A stretch of DNA of 64,000 nucleotides from Brachypterus glaber (lineage: Eukaryota; Arthropoda; Insecta; Coleoptera; Kateretidae): contig OY294052.1 in the NCBI GenBank assembly GCA_958510825.1, positions 3,059,816 to 3,123,815 of the forward strand, written 5' to 3'. The notes below the pieces were generated by a model. That model ran no database searches. It was not told the origin of the DNA and was given only the letters and a program-made list of their open reading frames with translations. The position numbers and the translations under genes are program-made. This document shows, in pieces, positions 22,324 through 34,430 of the stretch (position 1 is the stretch's first letter; every line of letters begins with the position of its first letter).

Positions 22324-25300
22324 CTTTATAATTTTTTTTGGTGCAAAAAAAAAATAAAAACTAATATGAGTGTAAGCAATTTTATCTAGACAACAATAAA
22401 TTTCATACACCATATGGTTTGTGATTGGATATAGATGAAAATTATTTTCTAAGAAATAAGTTACTACTGATCCGGACAGTAACAGTAGTTCGATAATTTC
22501 AGTTTTGATTTATTTTATATTTTATCTTGGCCAATATCCATAAAAGCATAAATCTTATTGACACGGGTTAACTTAAAGCACGACTATAAAATGTACGAAA
22601 ATAAATATTATAAATCATTCGAGTCACTGGAGAATAAGGTTATGTTTTAAGCAAAGTGTTTATTAGAAAAAGCAAAATAAAAATATGTAGAACAAGCGAA
22701 AAAGATAAACTTCCTATACTAACTAACCAAAAACGTACTTTATTAACTCAATAAAAGTATTTTTATATCTTTCTAGGGGTATAAATAATACAGCATTATA
22801 CATAAAAATGGCACAGTTTTGTTTTACAACGAAAATGGCTTTATTACAACATTAATCGTGACAATTTTGTAAATATGCTACAAGTAGAGACCGTAAGTTA
22901 TTTTTTTTTACGACAAGAAGTAAAAAATCCTTTAAAATATCTTATAATATATAAAATTTCACTTAATTTTCACCATGAGGACCCTGTTGACTAATTATTC
23001 ATTGAGAAATATTTAAATTTTAAAGACTATTTCACAAGTAAGAATTAGGTATAATTTGAACTAGTGCAACTTGAATTATTATAATTTTATTCTGGCATAT
23101 CAAAAACAATTTGCTTTAAAAACATTGTTCTTGTACATTTCATGCACTGGAGTATTTCCAAACAAAATGCTTTTGATATACAACACAAAATTGTCAATAA
23201 TTTAACTTGCACTTAGGATATAACTGTTAAGAAAACAAGGAAAATCGATTTTATTAAAAGCCAGCATGAAAAATTAGACTTTTAGTTCAAGTTTTAATTT
23301 AAGTTTGAAAATAGAAATAAATTTAGATATTGGACGGGTTTACGTGTATAGTTTTTGAAATATTTGTGCCAAAAAAGCTCTTATCGGATTTTATTTACGT
23401 TTAAGTATGCAGTAATAATTTAATTTATTTTATTATAAGTCCTTTCTTCTACTCATTATAATCCGACATAATTTATATTGCCTTTTGACTACTGAAAATA
23501 CCCATAGACAACTTTAGCGGCAGCCATATTCAAAAGTTTACAAACATTTTAAGAGATGACAATACTGGCACACAGACATATGTACGGCGACTGATATAAT
23601 TCTGTAGCGCACGGAGTGCGTCTACCCGCAGTGTCATCTCGTAAAATTTTGTGAACTTCTAAAAGAGGCCACCGATAAAGTCGTATATTACACAAAAAAT
23701 TTACACAAGGTGGTTTTTTAAAACTAGGTGTCTTTGCCAAAATTAAAAAAATATTTGAAAATTATATTAAATATATTATATATAAATTATAAATATATTA
23801 GAATAATTAATTATAAGAATTATTAATAATTATTAAACGTTTTCCAACCACATTTTATAAGAATCGCTAAGTGTAATTAAAGAAATCATGATACTAAAGT
23901 ATCACGCATTGAAGCACCTTGCTCTGCAAAATGTCGAGACTCTTGAAAATGAAGACTTTTGCTATACGAGACAAAAAGTCTCTCTTTAGATGAGCCAAGA
24001 AAAATAGAATTGGTCAAGAAAATATCAACAAATTTTTGTCTCGAAAGTCCAAACTCCATAATCGAGACGAAAACTTTTTTGACTGTCTTAAAACCTTAAT
24101 ACAACTCATATGTAGGTATTTGTTTATATATATATATATATTTTATCCCCTGGCTAGAAGTAGGATCCTTTATTAAGTTTTGGACTTTAAATTGCGAATT
24201 CTAGATATGATAAACGAGCAGTGACCGTCATGTCGAAACGTAAGAATAGGTTGTCACTCTTTACTAGACGTTTGAAAGACACCTATCTAAAAGAAAATAG
24301 GAAAATCAAGAGAGAAATAAGAAAAAACGTGATTTGTAACAATGCATTAAAAAATAGCTTTAAAGTTTTTCTAAGTAATTGTATTTATAGAAACTAAAAT
24401 GTGCCGACAGTGTATATTGTCAACCACAAAAAAAAGAGCCGCAGAGAGCCAGCTTGGCATATTACAATTTATGGACCCCCAACACAAAATAAAAAAATAT
24501 ACATAACCGAAATTTTTTACCTGTTCCTACTTTATGAACGAAACTAAAAATCAATACGCATATTTGCACTAATTTTGTTAAAACAGTCACTTGTACCACT
24601 TTTCCACGGACCCCCTCAATAAATAACTTATTATTTTGGGAATAAAGTCTGAATTCAAAAAAGTTTTAGTAAATAACCACTTTAAATAAAAAACGAAATC
24701 CGGATAGAAACAACTAAACAAAAAGTAAATAATAAACTTTTTAGCAGATACCCTATTTTCATTAGGCACTGCAGAATAAGCCAATTATATTATTTTTTAA
24801 TTCATAGAATTTCTATACACCAAAGAAAAATGATACAACAAAACGTTGTTTTTAAAATTTCTATGGAATAAAAGGCCATTATTCATCTTAACTAATAAAT
24901 TTTAAAACTTTTATCTTTTTCTATAAACTTTTTACGCGAATAATTAATTTTGCTTTTATGAAACTCGTTTTTATAAAATAGAACTACCCTAAAAAGACCA
25001 GGTTAAACTTAATTAAAAAAAATATTTTCTTTTTAATAAATTAGAACAAGTGTTTGTGATTTTAAAATTAGTATTTATCATTTAAAATTTATGTATAATA
25101 ATAGATAACGTTTACACAGTAGCCTTTCCACTATTATTAAGTGCTAGGGCGATCCATCCGGTATTATCTTTCTTGTAGCTTTTGAACGGCATGAGATATC
25201 AACTTCATACTTTTTATGGCATGACAGGTGTTATTTGTTGGTATAAGTGGTAAAATCGAAAGGGGAACATCAAAAGCAAATACAAAATTTATAACAAATG

Positions 25301-25919
25301 CAAAAACATGTAGATTTACTTATATATTAAGTAATTAAATGGAGCATTTGCGTGTACTTATTATATTTATAATATCATTTAACGCAATTTAATAGGTAGG
25401 TTATAAAACCACTAATGACCTTTTATGTAAAATAAAGTAATTACTCTCCATTAAAATACTTCAACCAAATGACATTATTTCTCGTCGTTTATTTATTTAA
25501 AAAATAGTTTTAATAAATTAATAATTTTCTCTATTTATTTAAAAAATTATATAAATAAATAAACCTAGTTTTTGATAATTTGTATAAATATCTTGTTTTC
25601 TACTTTTTAGTTAGATACAAAATATGTTGTTGCGTGTATATAAAGTTAAAAATCACTAGGCTTAAGTGATATTCATCTGAATTAATATATTATTTTTATT
25701 TGTGTATAGGTACTTTCTTCGAGGTGAAAATTTTCTTAGTATTTATGTATTTTTAAACGGAATTCACTGCAGCTTTAACAAGAAGACTCTAGAATAAACC
25801 AGTAACAACCCTAGGGAGACCCTTATTTAATAGGGGCATTATTAAGGTGATAACGGGATACTGGAAAAGCTATTTTATTCAACGATTAAGGGAACATTTA
25901 ACATTTTTTTAAAAGATTC
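22324..25919. other. Long A+T-rich stretch without recognised genes
   Basis: No domain-bearing frame in either strand. (TA)n lies near 24125-24143. 25150-25260 resembles a dispersed module (TTTTGAACGGCATGAGATAT) seen near 14280 and 19630. The frames at 23549-23740 and 24587-24784 show no motif and look like chance frames. Confidence 0.5.
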
Positions 25920-26352
25920 TATACATTATCAAAAATATCAAATACCTTGAATTAAAACTTAACGTCGAGGAAAGATCCTTATCCACAAAAATTTTCGTAT
26001 ATGTATATTTATATATATTTTTTTTGATTTTTGGTAAAAAATATAGATATCTTGAGTAAAAATACATAAAAAATGTCATATAGTGTAACACTATAGGAGC
26101 AACCGTTTTCAAAACGAAATGCAATTAACATTTTGTGCCACCAAAAATGTTACTTTTTAAAATAGTATTACTCCTTTAATATTAAATTCAGGTGTTTCAG
26201 TAAAGAATACTTTTTTGATTAGTTTTAAATGAAGAATCGCCATGTCCATCTTCGAAGGGTGGTAGCTTCCTTAGGGCTCATTTTCAGGCCAACCTTTATG
26301 AGAACTTTTTTTAATTTTGACATGCCAGTTACAGAGCACCCTGTATATTAAA
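25920..26352 (-). repeat. Foldback-family fragment (single arm)
   Basis: Inverse match to the left half of 36640-37376 (AAAATGTTACTTTTTAAAAT, AAATGAAGAATCGCC, CCTTAGGGCTCATTTTC), ending in GAGCACCCTGTATATTA. The matching second arm is absent. The frame at 25909-26124 is in the repeat. Confidence 0.6.
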
Positions 26353-26983
26353 TTATAATTTGGTAAAAACGGTTTTATTGACTCTGTTATTGATAAGAAA
26401 ACAAAAAAGTAATCGTGATTTTTTAAGCTATGATTACTTTTGCTTTTAACCTGCAATTCATGTATTTAATCAAAAATAGTTCAAATTTTGATTTAATATT
26501 ATTATTTATGCTATTTTCTAAAAGTTCATATATTAAAAATTAAAATTAGTACATTAGTTAAAAAATAATTAAATTAATTGCGCTGAAGTCATGAAGTAAT
26601 CGTTGCCTAGCTCTGATATTTACAAACAATAAGTACACATTTTGCTACTTCGTAAGTAATTACTCTTTATATAGGGAAGTAATTGCTCCGGGAGTAAGCA
26701 TTCAATATGGTTTGTATATATACAGATATATCTGTCAAGCAAATGGAAATAAAATATGCTATTATTTTAAGTTATTGGATTCTCAAGTAACGATGTGTAT
26801 TAGATCATATATCCCCTCCTAGATGCGCCTTGAGTCCACGTCAAACCGAAATGTTTTCATTGCTATATACAGGTAGATTTCACCTTCCCGCTTCTGGTCA
26901 TCAGCCACGGTTATAGTGGTTTGTTAACAAATATGTTATACTTCACCTCCTCGCAACCTCACCGCTATAGTGGTTTGTTTACA
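26353..26983. other. Spacer; possible unidentified repeat at 26810-26980
   Basis: 26880-26980 has two near-copies of CTATAGTGGTTTGTT and moderately G+C-rich sequence. Nothing further recognised. Confidence 0.4.
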
Positions 26984-27396
26984 ATGGAGCTCTCTACAAC
27001 TAGAATTATAAAACAAAAGACGTCTACCCTATCTCTATCTCATTTGTGCTACACTTTCCAGCCAACCAAATAAATACTGTATTTGTTTTTAATACAACAA
27101 ATACAGTATTTATTTGGTTGGCCGGAAACTGTAGCACTGAGCGGCACGAACGAACATAGCTAATGTGAATCTGTAGAATAAGATCATTCTACTAAAATTT
27201 AGATGGCGTCAGTAATTTCTTTAATAAAAATAATATAGTTACACTTTTCGCCCGGCCAAGTAAATATTATATTTGTTCAACAAAGAACAAATACAGAATT
27301 TGTTTGGTTGAGTGGAACTGGGAGTGTATGTATGTCTTCTATCCTTTTTGGGTAGAACTTTTGTCCCTGTCTAATCTAACGGGAGAAATCGCCATT
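26984..27396 (+). mobile_element. Twin-hairpin element, copy 2
   Basis: Begins ATGGAGCTCTCTACAAC and ends GAGAAATCGCCATTG. The first hairpin at about 27049-27131 has arms CCAACCAAATAAATACTG / CAGTATTTATTTGGTTGG; the second lies at about 27240-27320. Nearly identical to 41043-41452. Confidence 0.85.
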
Positions 27397-28375
27397 GGCT
27401 TTGTATATGTTCTACGTAAAACAAATCAACATTAATGCCATATCTATGTATATATGATCTAATGTAGTACTACACACTCGAAAAAAGTTAGAGACATTAG
27501 GGACACCACTGGTATAGTGGACAAAATTCGTCCATTTTCCCAGCCGGTTGTGTAATTTTGCCTACCTTTTTCCTTGTTTACTGAAGTAAATAAAATTAAA
27601 CATTTGATAATTATCATTTAATTTAATTATATTTTAAGCAACTCTAACTTTTCATACTAGGGATATAATTATACATTTGATAAATATCACATAATTTATT
27701 GCGCCGTATAAAACTATTTGTTCTCTATTGTGATTCCCGTTGAATACATTAAAATTTAGACTATTTGTATGTACAAAACAAAGCTTAATACATAAATATT
27801 GGTTATACAATGCTTTTGCGAACTTTCCATGGCTGTTACAACTGTACTGAGAATTTTGCTAAATTTAAGTTTGTTCTGGAGATTTCGCGTCTACAAGATA
27901 GTTTAATCGTTTTATATTTAAACAAGCAATTAAGAAATTTAATATTTCCCATTATATTTTATACTTTTTACAGTGGAGGGTATATTTAGTTTTATATCAA
28001 GAAATTAAAAAAATATATTTTTTAGGTAGGTCTGTCAAACTAAGCTGGAAAAAAGTTATTCAAAAGTTAGTAAAAAGTTATAAAAAGTTTTAATTTGCAG
28101 AGCTGTGTATTATACAGCTAAAACTGGTTTGATACACCTGAGATAATATTTAAACTCTCACAAAAAAACTTTATGACCTACCCACATTTGTACTTTATTG
28201 CTTATATACGCCAAAAAATTCATGACTTCTAAATACTTAAACATACCCTTCATGAATAAAAAACTATAAATCCTTGGCTTTTTTCTGTTGAAAAGTTAAG
28301 GAAAAAATCATTAAAAATGAAAAACCCTAATACAGTAATTTTTCCTATTAAGTTGTTATGACCATTCGCAAATTA
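27397..28375. other. A+T-rich spacer, no feature recognised
   Basis: No frame or repeat relationship that I can support. Confidence 0.5.
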
Positions 28376-29006
28376 TGTAGTAGTAGTAGTAAATTTTTGG
28401 GTTGGCCAAAGCCGGACAAATACGCCATTTCTGGCCCTTTTTGTCAACCCAGGCAATCCCAGCCATTTACTAATTTGAGTCCTCCTTGAACCTGCCCGAC
28501 CTTTCAATAAAGGTCAGGATATTGGCCCAGGGGAGATCTCTTAGTTCCTCTTGGTTAAGTCTTTGAGTTTCAAAGACTTGTAACCTGATCCTGTCGTATC
28601 TGACACACTTGGCTAAGTAATGAGAGGATGTTTCATCCTCTCCGCACTCTGGGCATAGAGGACTCTCTAGAATCCGCATTGTTGCTAGGTGCTTCCTTAG
28701 CTTGCAGTGGCCCGTGGTAAGGACCCCTACAAGTTGTCTGAGTGCAGATCTTCCCTTTTCCAACAACCAGTCGGTTTTTGATTTGCTTGGTCCAGCCAGG
28801 AAGTCCTTAGCTTGCCGGCAACCGTCGACCGACCTCCATTGCTCCTTTAGCTTGGTATAAGCCCACTCATCGACAGCGGTCTTTACCTGCTTTCTTGTAA
28901 CACCCAATATAGGTTCCGGCCCCGTGCAGGCCATCCCTGATCCGATTCTTGCAAGTTCACCTGCCTTCTCGTTTCCGGGAATTCCACTATGACCCATAAC
29001 CCAATT
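28376..29006 (-). mobile_element. 5'-truncated non-LTR retrotransposon (R1/I-like group)
   Basis: This is the extreme 3' end of a LINE. It begins in the last RNase H motif (a stop lies just upstream of NWVMGHSG), continues through a C-terminal zinc finger to a stop at 28470, then about 65 bp of 3' UTR ending in GGCCAACCCAAAAATTTAC followed by about five TAC units instead of poly(A). Simple-repeat tails and 5' truncation are typical of target-primed reverse transcription by I/R1-group elements. Clade placement is inference. Upstream ORF1, endonuclease and reverse transcriptase are absent. Confidence 0.85.
28470..29006 (-). pseudogene. LINE ORF2 C-terminus: RNase H end plus CCHC zinc finger
   Basis: The frame from 28997 encodes 175 residues. 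It opens with MGHSGIPGNEKAGELAR, the terminal RNase H motif (GHSGI.GNE.ADxLA in related elements); here Gly stands where the family has its last catalytic Asp, so the domain would be inactive even if it were intact. Residues 115-131 (CPECGEDETSSHYLAKC) form a Cys-X2-Cys-X7-His-X4-Cys finger that typically follows RNase H in I/R1-type ORF2 proteins. The open frame continues only three codons further upstream (N-W-V) before a stop and the repeat boundary. G+C content is clearly higher than in the surroundings, as expected of a recent insertion. It is a dead 5'-truncated copy, not a host gene. Confidence 0.88.
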
Positions 29007-29465
29007 TTAAGATAGTAAAAAAACATAAGGTCCACCCTATTGTATAAAATATGGACGTAAACTATTCCTTCGGACTATTTCGTGCAGCTGGACTCGCTAA
29101 GCCCACCCGGCAAAGCTCGTCTCAAAACACTGTAATTTAAGTCCTTACGCATGATAAATTACTATTTTTAGAATAAATTTTTATGACTAGTCGACTGAGG
29201 ACTTACAACAAAGTTTTGTGCATTAAGAAATTGTAATTACAAAAATTTTAAAGTAGTTAACTTATATGCATGATTAAGGAAAACTTTGTAAGTACCCTGG
29301 AGGCAATTTATTTTCTAACCATGCTTAAGCACCTTCAAGGTCTACTAATTTCACCTACTTTGAATTTATTCTTCATTCTAGTTTTCTAGAAAAACATAAG
29401 GTAAGTAACTTAATTTCTATTTTCTAACAATAGTTTAACTCGAGGTTTAACCTAAATCATTATAT
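29007..29465. other. Spacer, no feature recognised
   Basis: No coding frame or repeat relationship seen. Confidence 0.5.
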
Positions 29466-29960
29466 AAGGGAGCGTTCAAGTATTACGTAACGCAAAATTT
29501 GGCCATTTTTGACCCCCAACCCCCATCCCCCCCCATGTAACGCGGCGTAACATTTTCAAGAGCCCCCCCCTATTTCTTACGTAACATTTAACAAAAAGTA
29601 AAAAAAATTAAAGAAAATTTTGCTTTATGGTTTAAACCGGTTTTTAACCGGTTATTGCTTGCGTGTTTTAACCTAAAACCGGTCTGATGTAATTTCCGAA
29701 ACCGGTTAACCAAAAACCGGTTATTGGCTATGGTTTTCCATCTGTAATTGTTTTTGTTTAGAGGATTTAGTTAACTGTTAACCACGCCGTGTGCAATAAA
29801 ATTGCAAGGAATCCGTCTCTTTAAGCCTAGATCATTGTTAAAAACGTGATCCAATAAACATTTTATAAGTTTATAATTTTTTAAGTGTTTCGTAACATTT
29901 TTACACCCACCCCCCTCTGTAACGCGGCGTAACGTTTTCGAGAAATCATGTTTTATGGGA
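29466..29960 (+). repeat. ACGTTCAAGTATTACGTAA-family element with C runs
   Basis: The left end GGGAGCGTTCAAGTATTACG is followed by C-rich runs and GTAACGCGGCGTAAC; a second GTAACGCGGCGTAAC copy follows at about 29920. Between them is a series of ACCGGTT/AACCGGT words (29635-29725: at least five AACCGG or CCGGTT). The terminal motif recurs at 4.5, 13.3, 46.3 and 54.1 kb. Non-coding. Confidence 0.55.
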
Positions 29961-30311
29961 GGAACAACCCTGTTATTTTTGAAAGAATATTCCTAAAAAA
30001 AGTAAAAAAGTACTAAGTACTTGCTCCTATTCTGTTAATGTACGTAGGTATGCCTGTTTTTGTCGTTCAATAAAAAAACAGTTCTAATCTTCATGCATAA
30101 AATAAAATGGGATTTTTCACGTTAATTTTAACATCGAAATGATGTTTGGGTTTGTTTGAACTTTATTTCGAAAAGGTAAAGAGACAAAAACCATAAAAGC
30201 ATTTTTACACAGCTCTAGCAAACTGGATATTCCATCATATTTTCTAATCAAAATAGTAAACAAAGTGGAAATAGAACTAGCCAGTCGTTTCAAGGCATAC
30301 AGGTATACAGG

Positions 30312-30465
30312 CAGGGGCGGATTTATTTCATTTTAGGGAAGGGGACCATCCATAAGGAAAAAAATTGCGCTTTCACCAAAAATATAATTTTGAAGGTATT
30401 TCCATGCTAATATATCTCGCTGGGGGGGCCATGGCGCCCATGGCCCTCCCCTAAATCCGCCCATG
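30312..30465. mobile_element. hAT-type MITE, 154 bp, 8-bp target duplication
   Basis: The left end CAGGGGCGGATTTA and right-end reverse complement CATGGGCGGATTTA are 14-bp TIRs with one mismatch. TATACAGG flanks both sides perfectly (30304-30311 and 30466-30473). CAGGGGCGG-type ends with 8-bp duplications are characteristic of hAT elements. The palindrome GCCATGGCGCCCATGGC lies near the right end. Confidence 0.9.
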
Positions 30466-30611
30466 TATACAGGGTTATTCTTTTGAATGAGGTGAGATAT
30501 TAACTCCAAATTTGGAATGTATGTATCACGCAACAAAAACTATCATGCAAGGTCAGTAGGATAGTATTTTAAATGGCATCCTAGGTGTTGGGATACACTA
30601 TTTTAAAGATC

Positions 30612-31141
30612 TTTTTCTATTTTGCGACTCTTATAAGCTCATAATCACACGCATTTTGGGTGTTCTTATAGGCCCATAAGAGATCTCTACTTTTTATTCT
30701 TTTGGGTTGGCAACAGACAAAAGTCTATCTCTTGACGTTTGCCGTGCAATTGTGAACGTCGGTTTAAAGTTTAATTTTCTACAAAATTTTGTGTTTAGGT
30801 TATGTTTTACCGTGTTAAAATTGTGGCTTAGTTACTTGCAGTGGAAAAGACAAGAAATGACTATAAAATATATCAAAATAATATTCGTTCTTAGAATTTT
30901 AAACATGGCGAAAACGGTAATGCCAATTCGAAACAAAAATCCCTAAATCAGTCATCAATTTAAATGTAAGTTTTTTAAAACTTTAGAGCAAAATAGAAAA
31001 AAATTGTATAAAGCACTCGTTTCATAACACGTTTTTAGCGTACTAGTACTAGAAAACTCACCGCAAGAGGCTCGTTTTCTAAACTTGTACTCGTGCGCTA
31101 AAAACGTATCTTATGAAACTAGTACTTTAATATACTATAAA
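30612..31141 (+). repeat. Dispersed repeat, copy 1 (paralogue 46798-47275)
   Basis: The segment from TTTTTCTATTTTGCGACTCT to 31003 has inverted ends (GCAAAATAGAAAAA at the right). A palindrome follows at about 31010-31130, with arms TTTCATAACACGTTTTTAGC / GCTAAAAACG...TTATGAAA. Both parts recur at 46798-47275. The frame at 30707-30946 reads through in this copy only and starts at TTG; I do not regard it as a gene. Confidence 0.7.
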
Positions 31142-32221
31142 ATGTTCTATTTAACCATTTAACTATTTATTATACAATATTCTACTTTCCCCAAGGAAAG
31201 TCTTGCGTTAGTAAAAAAAATTTTTATTGCTTTTTTTTACATTTCTGGACGTTTTATATCCAAAAAATATGATTTCCGTCAAAAAAAAAATTCTGTCTGT
31301 CGGTCTATATACACTATTTATTAACTAGTTAAAATATTTAATTAAAACGATTTATTTAAAAAATAGCTATAGCATTTTATTAAAAATTTTAATAACAAAA
31401 ATCCCACAAAAATTTGATTTCTGTCGACATATTTAAATTGTTGTATTTTAACCAGATTATGTTATTATTAAATAAATGTAAAATGTAATATTGTGAAACT
31501 ATTGTTTGTGATAGGTAGGTGGAAATTTTTGGTAGGCATGTACCAGGTGTTTATAGGGGAACTAGCCTAACGTGGGCAGTGGAGATATAGGGTAGGGTTC
31601 GAGAGGAGTAGGGACGTTGTAAAGCAAGGCTGTTAAGGAGTATTCAAATTATTAGGGTACCTTATTGTTAGTTTTTTTAGAAAAACTAAAAAGATTAAAA
31701 ATAAACTTACGAAAATCGTACCTAAAAATAAAAAAAGTAATTTTTACTACACCCTTTCTCCAAATAAAATTAATTAATTAATTTATTTGTTGGTGTAGGT
31801 TCAGAGTCATGCCGATCCACAAAGAAGCCTTTAGCTTGAGCTAAATGGTGTATACAATTAGGTAAAACCCACGGTAAAACCATTTTATGAAAATACAAAA
31901 AGATGAAAGAAAAAAAAATATGAAACTGCTCTAACTGATATAACGTTATTGGCTGGTTAGATAAATTTGAATCCCTCGTACATTTTTTATTCCTATATGG
32001 CATAAACGAAACATATAACGAGATATATATCAAAGAATGAACTAATTTTTCTTGGGCCCTTTTTTATCATAGACATTAAATTTCTTCAAATACTGATGTT
32101 ACTTGATCAAATGTGATCAAATGCGATCGTAAAGAATTCCACATAAAAAACTGGGAAGTAATAATTCCGTTTTCTTATGACAATAAAGATGTACTTACGT
32201 CAGAGATGTTTTGGAAGTTAT
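31142..32221. other. A+T-rich spacer, no gene recognised
   Basis: 31205-31310 has a motif (ATTTCTGGACGTTTTATATC...TGTCTGTCGGTC) loosely shared with 41960-42010 and 60060-60150. The frame at 31770-32033 has no recognisable domain. Confidence 0.45.
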
Positions 32222-32505
32222 ACACGGTGTTTGCAGTCTTGTGGCAGAAAATAAAGGAGATGATTCTAAATCACAAAAAATGTAAAACCAGCAAAGGAAC
32301 ATATGTCCGGAATTGAGCCTTAAGGGAGCTACGGCCCTTCGAAGATGGACATTGGATGGGGAATGAAAAAAGCACCAATAAAATTTTAATGCTGCAGTGC
32401 GATTCTTCATTTAAAACTAAGCAAAAAAGTATTCTTCACCGAAACACCTAAATTTAATATTAAAGGAGTAATAGGCTATTAAAAAGTAACATTTTTGGTT
32501 TGGAC
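32222..32505 (+). repeat. Foldback-family fragment (left half)
   Basis: ACACGGTGTTTGCAG, GAGCCTTAAGGGAGCTACGG, AGCACCAATAAAATTTTAAT and AGGAGTAATAGGC match 36660-36910 and 38810-39092. It is cut off after AAAAAGTAACATTTTTGG. Frames in either strand here are repeat-derived. Confidence 0.65.
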
Positions 32506-32565
32506 TTGCTTGTATACCAGTCAACTGGATAAACCATTTAGCAGTTAACGCAGTTATCATCTTGA

Positions 32566-32902
32566 AATAGTTATTTATGGTACTAGTGGGTAAAGTAAGA
32601 TATTGCTCATGAGAATATTAACCTGCGAGGCGTCAGCCAAGCAGGTTAATTTTTGAGAGGGCAATATCGGTTTACCCATGAGTTCCATACAAGGTTTTAT
32701 CCAATAAATAGCTTAGAAATTAATATTTTTATTAAAAATTTTAATGACATTTACAAGAAAATAATTTGACAAGTGACAGTTGAGTGGGTAAAATAAATAA
32801 TTATCCACTCAATAAAGTAAAAGCCACACGGGAGTTATTATTGAGTTTATCTATTTAAAATAAAGCTGGTAATTGTCTCATTATCTGTATGTATTGGATA
32901 AA
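32566..32902 (-). repeat. CG-hairpin repeat family, copy 2
   Basis: Complete inverse copy from AATAGTTATTTATGG to TGTATTGGATAAAT, with the hairpin ATTAACCTGCGAGGCGTCAG...GCAGGTTAAT at about 32618-32652. About 335 bp. Confidence 0.8.
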
Positions 32903-33499
32903 TGTTTTAAATCGTCTTATGCGACTTTAAAATAAATATTATCATAATAATCTGGATTTTGATAGTTTGCAGGAACATAAGGAAAGTAAAAAGAAAATGG
33001 CAACTTCTGCTCTTGGTAAAAAAAATCAAGCCCTTAAACAAGGCTCTTTCAGTTAGGAGTACACAAACAGGAGCGAAAATTTCCCCACCCGCATATCATT
33101 TGGAATTCCTTCTAAGAAAAAACTTTACTCATTTTACAGGACCGTTTTAAGACAAATTTAAATATTGGCATCCACAAATATTTGAAGAGACTAAATTTAA
33201 TTTTCTCTAAAAGATATTTTTTTATTGAATTTTAACTTTATTGAGATTTCCAATAATACACAGTCAAGAAATAATAAAAGAATGATTAGATTCTTGCACT
33301 CTCTTTTTTATGATATTTTTACGAAGACTTTAAAGGTAGAAGCGGTTTATTTTAAATATTCAAAATATTCAAAAATGATGGCTACCAAGGTAAATAAAAT
33401 TCTTGAATTTATCTTGCTTTAAAACTATTTTTGGTTATTTGTTATATCAAGTTAGGTACCTTATACTGTTATGCATTTTTCTTTTTAACTAAATAACAT
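32903..33499. other. Spacer between two CG-hairpin repeats
   Basis: The frames at 32959-33150 and 33225-33422 have no domain. The interval separates inverted copies 2 and 3 of the same family. Confidence 0.4.
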
Positions 33500-33776
33500 T
33501 TATCCATACATACAGATAATAAGACAATTACCAGCTTTATTTTAAATAGATAAACTCAATAATAACCCCTGCGTGGCTTTTACTTTATTGAGTGGATAAT
33601 TATTTATTTTACCCACTCAACTGTCACTTGTAAAATTTTCTTGTAAATGTAATTAAAATTTTTAATAAAAATATGAATTTCTAACCTATTTATTGGATAA
33701 AACCTTGTATGACACTCATGGGCAAACCGATATAGCAATATCTTACTTTACCCACTAGTACCATAAATAACTATTA
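33500..33776 (+). repeat. CG-hairpin repeat family, copy 3 (hairpin deleted)
   Basis: It matches copies 4 and 5 from ATACATACAGATAATAAG onward, but the hairpin is missing: GGCAAACCGATATAGCAATATCTTAC joins both sides directly. The loss of exactly the palindromic part suggests hairpin-mediated deletion. Confidence 0.75.
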
Positions 33777-34430
33777 ACTAATCCCTAAAAAAGTAATATA
33801 ATAAACTATAAAGTTGGAAGTAGTCACTGTTTAGTTTTGGTAAATGCTAAAAAACATAACTTAAATTAATATGTGATGTTATTTTATAAAAATAAATCAT
33901 GAATAAATGAACAAATGAATAAATAAAAAAATGAATGTATTAAAAAATAAAATTCAAGTCAATAAATTCAAATTTTTGATAATTGACATACATGAAGTTG
34001 GCTACAAGAACCTTCCCTCCCTAGGGAAGAAAATAAGGTGTTTCTAACTTTTATATATATGTAATTTGCCAATTAATAAATGGTTGTGAATAAACGTAAT
34101 TATTTAATAAATAAACTATAAAAGAAAAGATTTTTTTTGCATTGTATTGTAATGAATTTAATCGTGTCATTATCAAACTTAAAACTTTGTTTAATAAATT
34201 TGTTTTAAGCTTATTTTATGTAGTTTTAAGAATGTCGTAAATATTAAATTTGTTTTAAAGCTACATAATTTTATTACAAAATACGGGTTTGAAAAGTTTA
34301 ATCTCGGAATTAAGGTCTAAATTAAAAAAGGGTAAAAATACGATGTCAGTAACGATCCTTAATGTATTTATAATTGCGCTTATTAATTTATTTGTAGTTT
34401 TTATTGGATTAGAACTTTTCCAAAATATAT
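33777..34430. other. A+T-rich spacer, no gene recognised
   Basis: Contains (AATGAATAA)-like simple sequence near 33895-33945. The frame at 34289-34510 runs into the adjacent repeat and is not supported as a gene. Confidence 0.45.

Noticed and set aside
26870..26915. Second hammerhead-like match on the minus strand (CTGATGA ... GAAA)
   Set aside because: The stem II position does not form a G-C closed helix, stem III lacks the required A-U pair, and no stem I could be drawn. Treated as chance.
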